Of a DNA stretch of 64,000 bases, positions 58,997 through 64,000 are shown in pieces. Both the position numbers and the translations under genes were made by a program. How positions within the stretch are numbered: position 1 is the stretch's first letter; each line of letters begins with the position of its first letter. The stretch comes from Psychrobacillus sp. INOP01 (GTDB lineage Bacteria > Bacillota > Bacilli > Bacillales_A > Planococcaceae). The stretch covers positions 1 through 64,000 of the forward strand of contig NZ_CP073315.1 in NCBI RefSeq assembly GCF_018140925.1, in the 5' to 3' direction. Below the pieces are notes generated by a model, which saw only the letters and a program-made list of their open reading frames with translations, searched no databases and was not told the origin of the DNA.

Positions 58997-59164
58997 CAAC
59001 TTATGGTTTTATTATACATTTATTTGAGAAGGAAACAATCTATTTTTTATAAATTTTTTAAATATTTTATTTATAATTCTCTTTCATCTTGTATCGTGAT
59101 ATGTTGTGCACAAGTATTTGAGTTAAATAAACGTCAAAAAATTTGTTTAATTAGGAGATGTATT

Positions 59165-60910
59165 ATGGAAAAAACAGCTATTTTTCACCGTTCGACTGAT
59201 AATTTCGCTTATTTACTAAATGATCAAACGCTTCAAATACGGCTCAAAACAAAGCAACATGATGTAAATACTGTGACATTAATAATGGGTGATCCATACA
59301 TTTGGAGTAATGGGCAATGGCAGTTTTCGGAAACACCCATGAATTTAGTTGGAAACGATGGTTTATTTGACTATTGGGAAACGGAAGTATTTGCAGCAAC
59401 TAATAGACTACGATATGGCTTTAAGTTGAATTCATCAACAGAGGAGATAATTTATACCGAAAAAGGATTTTATGACAGCATACCAGTAGATAGTGATTAT
59501 TATTTTTGCTTTCCTTATTTACACGAAAATGAACAGTTCCAAGCTCCAAAATGGGTGAAAGATACTGTTTGGTATCAAATATTTCCAGAACGTTTTGGGA
59601 ATGCCGATCCTTCAATAAATCCCGATAATGTAAAGGCATGGGGTAGCGAACCTCCCGCAGTAGATAATTTCTTTGGCGGTGATTTCGCCGGTGTTACTGA
59701 ACATTTAGACCACCTTACTGACATAGGGGTAAATGGCATCTATTTTACTCCAGTCTTTAAAGCTTACTCGAATCATAAATACGATACGATTGACTATATG
59801 GAAATAGATCCTCAGTTTGGCGATTCAGATGCTTTAAAAGAACTTATAGCACAATGTCATAACCGAGGTATTAAAGTAATGCTTGATGCCGTATTCAATC
59901 ATAGTGGTTATTACTTTCCGCCTTTTCAAGATGTCTTAGAAAAGGGAGAAAATTCACCTTATAAGGATTGGTTCCACATCCACGACTTCCCGGTAGTTGG
60001 AGGAGAAAAGCCAAACTATGAAGCATTTGGGTTTGTAGAATCTATGCCAAAGTTGAATACTGCTAATCCAGAGGTGAAGAAATATCTGCTTGATGTAGGC
60101 ACCTATTGGATAAATGAATTTAATATTGATGGATGGAGACTTGATGTTGCAAATGAAGTAGATCAGCCTTTCTGGCGCGAGTTTAGAAAAATAGTAAAAA
60201 AAGCAAAGCCTGATATATATATTCTTGGGGAAATATGGCATGATTCCATGCCGTGGCTTAGAGGAGATCAGTTTGATGCTGTGATGAATTATCCGTTTAA
60301 AACGAACGTACTCAATCTTTTAGCAAATAATAGTATTAACTCAAAGCAATTCATAGAAAATATGAGTAAGGTTTACTATAGTTACCCAAAAACTGTGTTT
60401 GACTATACGTTTAATCTTGTAGGTAGTCATGATACACCAAGAATACTTACGGAATGCGAAGGGAATATTAATAAAACGAAGCAGGTTTTTACTATTCTTT
60501 TAACATTCATGGGCACTCCCTGTATTTATTATGGGGACGAAATCGGTCTCACAGGTGCCCAAGATCCTGGATGTAGAAAATGCATGGACTGGAACGAAGA
60601 AAATCATCAGCAGGAGCTTAAAAATCATATTCGGACTCTAAATGCACTTCGGAAAAAAGAAAAACTGCTAGCTAATGAAGGCTCTGTAATTTTCCTGCAC
60701 CCTACTGAGGCAAATGGTATATTTGGTTATAAGAAATATAGCGCTAATAAAACTATTTTAGTCTTAATTAATCCTGGCCCTAGTAAACAAAATTTTACAC
60801 TTGAAAAAGACCAAACTTATAACATCCTCTATAGTTCAGATGTGGAAATAGAAGCTACTCAAGTTAGTATCGAAGCGGATGGATTTGGAATCATTCAACT
60901 TACTCATTAA
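59165..60910 (+). CDS. bbmA: Maltogenic amylase / neopullulanase (GH13_20)
   Basis: A 581-residue cytoplasmic enzyme. The N-terminal domain (about 1-120, FHRSTDNFAYLLNDQTLQIR) is the CBM34-like dimerisation domain of the group. The catalytic domain has VWYQIFPERFGNADPS and DGWRLDVANEV (nucleophile), ILGEIWHDS (acid/base) and VGSHDTPR. It hydrolyses maltodextrins and cyclodextrins to maltose. The ATG 59165 follows TTAGGAG; longer frames add a hydrophobic stretch without support. It is divergent from the mdx operon with cre-like sites between. Confidence 0.92.
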   Translation: MEKTAIFHRSTDNFAYLLNDQTLQIRLKTKQHDVNTVTLIMGDPYIWSNGQWQFSETPMNLVGNDGLFDYWETEVFAATNRLRYGFKLNSSTEEIIYTEKGFYDSIPVDSDYYFCFPYLHENEQFQAPKWVKDTVWYQIFPERFGNADPSINPDNVKAWGSEPPAVDNFFGGDFAGVTEHLDHLTDIGVNGIYFTPVFKAYSNHKYDTIDYMEIDPQFGDSDALKELIAQCHNRGIKVMLDAVFNHSGYYFPPFQDVLEKGENSPYKDWFHIHDFPVVGGEKPNYEAFGFVESMPKLNTANPEVKKYLLDVGTYWINEFNIDGWRLDVANEVDQPFWREFRKIVKKAKPDIYILGEIWHDSMPWLRGDQFDAVMNYPFKTNVLNLLANNSINSKQFIENMSKVYYSYPKTVFDYTFNLVGSHDTPRILTECEGNINKTKQVFTILLTFMGTPCIYYGDEIGLTGAQDPGCRKCMDWNEENHQQELKNHIRTLNALRKKEKLLANEGSVIFLHPTEANGIFGYKKYSANKTILVLINPGPSKQNFTLEKDQTYNILYSSDVEIEATQVSIEADGFGIIQLTH

Positions 60911-60921
60911 ACGAAATAACC

Positions 60922-60964
60922 AATTATTCTAGGCAAGCAGGTATTCTTGCCTAGAATAATTTTC
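60922..60964 (+). terminator. Rho-independent terminator
   Basis: AATTATTCTAGGCAAG/CTTGCCTAGAATAATT, a perfect 16-bp stem with an 8-base loop and T-run. Confidence 0.9.
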
Positions 60965-61089
60965 ACTACAAATCTAGTTTACATAATATTATTATTAGAA
61001 TAAATTTATTAATTTGTATAAAAACACATATATTTCATTATTGATGGATCAAAGAAACATCGATAAACTAAATTTATAGGAAAAATGAG

Positions 61090-62043
61090 GTGAGAGAAAT
61101 ACAGAATATAAATACGAGCAAAGAAAAAAGGACGTTTTTTCAATGGTTAAATTTTTTGATTCCGTACTTTTATACAGCAGGAATCACGCTTATATTATCG
61201 TGGATGATTGTTGCATCAATACTAATTGGTTTCACTACATTGAAAGATAATCCGAAAGCTTTTTTTCTACTAACTGAAAACACTAGCACTAACGATTCCT
61301 CTATTAATAGATCAGAAACAGATAAAATTGTTAGTAATACACAAGAAAGTAAAACAGCATTTTCGATAATTATTCAGCCTTTCGTAGAGTCCAATTTTAA
61401 TCAAATCATTTTTCGGGGACTCTTTTTACTTTTCATTTGGCTGCTTTTATTTCTAACAATACCGGTTGCATTTAAACGTTTAAAGAGATTTAAGTTTTTA
61501 AACCTTGAATTTGAGGTAGATAATATTGAACAGGCTGCAATAGAAACAGTTGAAATCAGCGGAACTAAAGCAAGACTTATGGCGTACTTCACTGGGGATG
61601 ATGCTTCCGGAAGAACTTTAGATTTTTTGGCTGAATCTACGATAGAGTTTAAAGAAGTATTAGAATATTTTCTAGCTGAAACTCAACTAGGATACAAAAA
61701 TCATCCAATTAATGGTGTCTTTACTTATAAAATATACAATGGTACCGCACCTGAAAAATTGTATGATCTAGTGGAGGAATCTAAAGAATCTGGGGAATCC
61801 GCGGTTTGTAACAAAATCGATGAGGATAATTTATGGAAGAAAAGCTATCTTGTGTTCTATTTCCCCTATAATTATACTGAATACATTACTGTAATAGAAA
61901 GTTATTCCTATTCATTTGATATTTTAGACAAGTATTTATTTGAACTGCTCCATAAAACTATTAGTAAAAACCTAGAAAATATTGAGTATATGGTCGCCTT
62001 GACTAACGACGAAGAGGATACGAACGTAGATACCTTCTCTTGA
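61090..62043 (+). CDS. Two-helix membrane protein, unknown
   Basis: A 317-residue protein. Helix 1 (about 21-46) and helix 2 (about 108-127) enclose an outer loop rich in Ser, Thr and Asn (TENTSTNDSSINRSETDKIV). The C-terminal 185 residues are cytoplasmic, acidic and mixed helix/strand (LNLEFEVDNIEQAAIETVEI and on). I recognise no domain. It starts with GTG; the ribosome site is weak. It is a lone gene. Confidence 0.65.
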   Translation: MREIQNINTSKEKRTFFQWLNFLIPYFYTAGITLILSWMIVASILIGFTTLKDNPKAFFLLTENTSTNDSSINRSETDKIVSNTQESKTAFSIIIQPFVESNFNQIIFRGLFLLFIWLLLFLTIPVAFKRLKRFKFLNLEFEVDNIEQAAIETVEISGTKARLMAYFTGDDASGRTLDFLAESTIEFKEVLEYFLAETQLGYKNHPINGVFTYKIYNGTAPEKLYDLVEESKESGESAVCNKIDEDNLWKKSYLVFYFPYNYTEYITVIESYSYSFDILDKYLFELLHKTISKNLENIEYMVALTNDEEDTNVDTFS

Positions 62044-62089
62044 CCTAGAGTTAAAAAATCATGTATCATTGAGAAAAGGAGTGATTAAT

Positions 62090-62281
62090 ATGGTTAGTGT
62101 AAAAACTCCAATCAATACCGAAAACGTTAAAGAACGTGCAGCAAGAAATTTAAGCCGATTTAGCTCAAGACAAAGAAATAAAAATGTTAAAACTATAACT
62201 GGTGATATCGTTAAACCAATACATCTAAGTAAATCAGAACCGTTAGTAAGGAGAATGACAAGTTATCAAAAAAATAATTAA
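62090..62281 (+). CDS. Small basic protein, unknown
   Basis: A 63-residue protein rich in Arg, Asn, Ser and Lys (RAARNLSRFSSRQRNKNVKT), with no membrane segment and probably disordered. AAAGGAG lies well placed before the ATG at 62090. A strong terminator follows at once, so it is probably a real gene. The composition would fit nucleic acid binding; this is a guess. Confidence 0.6.
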   Translation: MVSVKTPINTENVKERAARNLSRFSSRQRNKNVKTITGDIVKPIHLSKSEPLVRRMTSYQKNN

Positions 62282-62286
62282 TGATT

Positions 62287-62318
62287 ACCCGCTTTCTTCA
62301 AAGCGGGTATTTTTTTTT
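62287..62318 (+). terminator. Rho-independent terminator
   Basis: ACCCGCTTT/AAAGCGGGT with CTTC loop and nine T; it overlaps the end of the convergent small gene. Confidence 0.85.
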
Positions 62319-62483
62319 GTATTTTAAACTTTTTGAGTGTTTCTTAGCTATTTCTTGCATAATTGGCGAAGATCCAACTAAATCCGCCGCATGTTTTATA
62401 GGCAAGCTTCGTAGGTTTAATTCACTAATGCTTTTAAATTTTTCCCCATTTAAATACCTTTTGTAAATTTCCGATATTTTCAA
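62298..62483 (-). CDS. Small basic protein, unknown
   Basis: A 61-residue helical protein: KISEIYKRYLNGEKFKSISE, LNLRSLPIKHAADLVG and IMQEIAKKHSKSLKYKKKYP. The TTG start at 62483 is preceded by AGGGGGC. It is soluble and very basic at its end. It converges with the other small gene and shares the hairpin region with it. No family recognised. Confidence 0.5.
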   Translation of the reverse strand: MKISEIYKRYLNGEKFKSISELNLRSLPIKHAADLVGSSPIMQEIAKKHSKSLKYKKKYPL

Positions 62484-62665
62484 GTTGTATTGCCCCCTTT
62501 TACACCACCGATTCCGTTTGCGTATATTGTAGTATATTCCCATCATTCAAAAAGTTATTCAAATATATGTGAAAAGCCTTCATATAGAGCATCTTGTTTC
62601 ATCATGCTTTACTACAAGTGAAATTGCTCATACAATTTTCATTTAGTTACCATAATAATATTATG

Positions 62666-63622
62666 TTAACCTAATTGATTGAAAGGATTATTTTCTATCA
62701 CTCGTTCAATTTCTTTGTCTTCCACATGTGTATAGATTTGTGTAGTTGATACACTGGTGTGACCCAAAATGTGCTGTAAACTTCTAATATCAGCACCACT
62801 TTTATACATAATAGTTGCAGATGTATGCCTTAGCTTGTGCGGTGTTAGTTTTTCTTTGTTTAAGCCAGAATCCTGGTTGATTTGTTTGATGATTTTTGCC
62901 ACGGTTTGCCGTGTTAGTCTAGTTCCTTTTTGTGACAGGAATAGCGCTTGATTTGTAGATGCATCTTGTATGTATTGGCGTTCTTTTTCCATATATTTAT
63001 GTAGTGAAACGGTACAAGCTTTGTTTAGGAAAACGGTACGTTCTTTATCCCCTTTACCTATCACATGCAATACATTGTCTTGAATAGATGTAAGGTTTAA
63101 ACTGCATAGCTCCGAGACACGAAGACCTAAATTTAAAAAGAACATGATCATACTATAATTTCGATAGTAATGATTACTTTTTTTTATTCCTCTTATAAAT
63201 ATTTCTGCCTCTTGTTGATCCATATAAATCGGCTTTTTCTTACCGATTTTCGGTGTTTCCAATTCATCCGCTGGATTTTCGTCCAACATTCTTCTTTTCC
63301 CCTTCAAATATTTAAAAAAGGATTTAAGCGTCGCTGCCTTCCTTGCACGAGAAGCAGCACTATTACTGCGCTGTATTTCACAGTATTCCAAAAACAAATA
63401 CATATCTTCCAGTGAAATTTCTTTTATAAAATCAATCGTTACATCTTTAATAATGATTTCATCGATTTTAGTTATATCCATATCATTTTCCGCTGCTATT
63501 AGAAATCTTAAAAATAAAGTGATGTCATACTCATACTCTTTTCGTGTTCGTAAAGATTTCCCCTTAATAGTCGTTAAATAGACCAGAAAATCTTTTACTA
63601 TTTTTGGTAATTCTCTTCGCAT
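62666..63622 (-). CDS. Tyrosine recombinase, XerC/XerD type, intact
   Basis: A 318-residue site-specific recombinase. The N-terminal core-binding domain is about 1-105. All catalytic residues are present: Arg in LGLRVSELCSLNL, Lys in GKGDKERTVFLN, HxxR in TPHKLRHTSATIMYKSGADI, His in LQHILGHTSVSTTQ and Tyr in IYTHVE. It may act in chromosome dimer resolution or on a mobile unit. The ATG 63622 follows AGAGGTGG. It belongs to the same broad family as the two dead copies near the array but is clearly different from them. Confidence 0.9.
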   Translation of the reverse strand: MRRELPKIVKDFLVYLTTIKGKSLRTRKEYEYDITLFLRFLIAAENDMDITKIDEIIIKDVTIDFIKEISLEDMYLFLEYCEIQRSNSAASRARKAATLKSFFKYLKGKRRMLDENPADELETPKIGKKKPIYMDQQEAEIFIRGIKKSNHYYRNYSMIMFFLNLGLRVSELCSLNLTSIQDNVLHVIGKGDKERTVFLNKACTVSLHKYMEKERQYIQDASTNQALFLSQKGTRLTRQTVAKIIKQINQDSGLNKEKLTPHKLRHTSATIMYKSGADIRSLQHILGHTSVSTTQIYTHVEDKEIERVIENNPFNQLG

Positions 63623-63659
63623 TGCTTCCACCTCTTCTACTCCCATTTTATCACAAAAT

Positions 63660-63689
63660 AAGGTTCCCAAATATGTATTTGGGAACCTT
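63660..63689. terminator. Perfect palindrome upstream of the recombinase
   Basis: AAGGTTCCCAAATA/TATTTGGGAACCTT with a TG centre. On the minus strand TTATTTT follows, as in a terminator of a gene beyond the window. An operator of the recombinase is the alternative. Nothing else is seen from 63690 to 64000. Confidence 0.55.
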
Positions 63690-64000
63690 ATTAAAAATAT
63701 CGTAGTTTTCTTAAAGAAAAAGATAGTTTAATCAAATATTCACAAAAAATCACCATGCTTCAGATTGGCTCTGAGAGTATTTTAGATTTTGTTTTGTGTG
63801 TCATCGTGCGTAACTTCACTCTAAATGCAAATTCGCTTTTTGATGAACCACTTCACCAGTAAAGAGTTTTGAAAACATATTATAATACTATCTTTTCGAA
63901 CAACAAATGTTGTATGCTCCCTTTTAATTACTGTTGGAGTATATTTTCGTAAACTTGATTTCATCTAGCTCTAGTCTTGAAATAAATAGAAAATTGAGCA

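Noticed and set aside
62666-63622. The intact tyrosine recombinase as the enzyme that moves the array repeats
   Set aside because: It lies 20 kb from the last repeat and looks like a general XerC/D-type protein; nothing in the sequence links it to the repeat, so I do not claim it.

Overview
The window reads as chromosome of a low-GC, spore-forming-type Firmicute of the Bacillaceae/Caryophanaceae kind (Psychrobacillus, Lysinibacillus or Sporosarcina-like). The reasons are AT-rich genes with strong AGGAGG ribosome sites, a T-box leader, a ribonuclease J, an mdx-type maltodextrin operon with cre-like sites, and GC-rich intergenic repeats typical of Bacillus relatives. The genus is an inference.

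Region 1 (1-43 kb) is an accessory mosaic. It starts with the end of a class B penicillin-binding protein. Then come about 40 small, mostly unrelated genes: GNAT acetyltransferases, alpha/beta hydrolases, lipoproteins, small membrane proteins, a cupredoxin, a polysaccharide deacetylase, MerR/aldo-keto reductase, LysR/flavoprotein, IclR/MFS, T-box/permease, YeiH/LysR, LysE, an ECF sigma/anti-sigma pair, a DUF4358-MBOAT-DHHW trio, a pentapeptide protein and others. Between them lies a dispersed two-hairpin repeat of about 80 or 130 bp in over 30 whole or partial copies. All copies I found point the same way, whatever the direction of the neighbouring gene. A typical unit starts just after a stop codon with ACTAACGGGTGCTTTA, carries a terminator-like hairpin, and ends 20-100 bp before the next start with a hairpin built on AACTAAC-GCAGCAG-GTTAGTT. 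None was found after 42.6 kb. This gene-plus-repeat layout looks like a cassette array and is the main finding. Two decayed tyrosine-recombinase copies (1.3-2.0 and 28.5-29.0 kb) and many broken genes lie in the same region.

Region 2 (43-50.7 kb) is a transition: a ribbon-helix-helix-like protein, a resolvase-like protein lacking the catalytic serine, a SulP transporter with a broken UspA gene, a lone tRNA-Asn, ribonuclease J, YjdI and two acetyltransferases. GC-rich Bacillus-type repeats fill the gaps.

Region 3 (50.7-61 kb) is a maltodextrin locus. On the minus strand lie a binding lipoprotein, two ABC permeases, a membrane-anchored alpha-amylase, an oligo-1,6-glucosidase and a LacI-type regulator. 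Divergent from them is a maltogenic amylase/neopullulanase. Starch would be cut at the surface, taken up as maltodextrins and hydrolysed inside. No ATPase gene is present, so a shared MsmX-type ATPase is inferred.

Region 4 (61-64 kb) holds a membrane protein, two very small proteins and an intact tyrosine recombinase.
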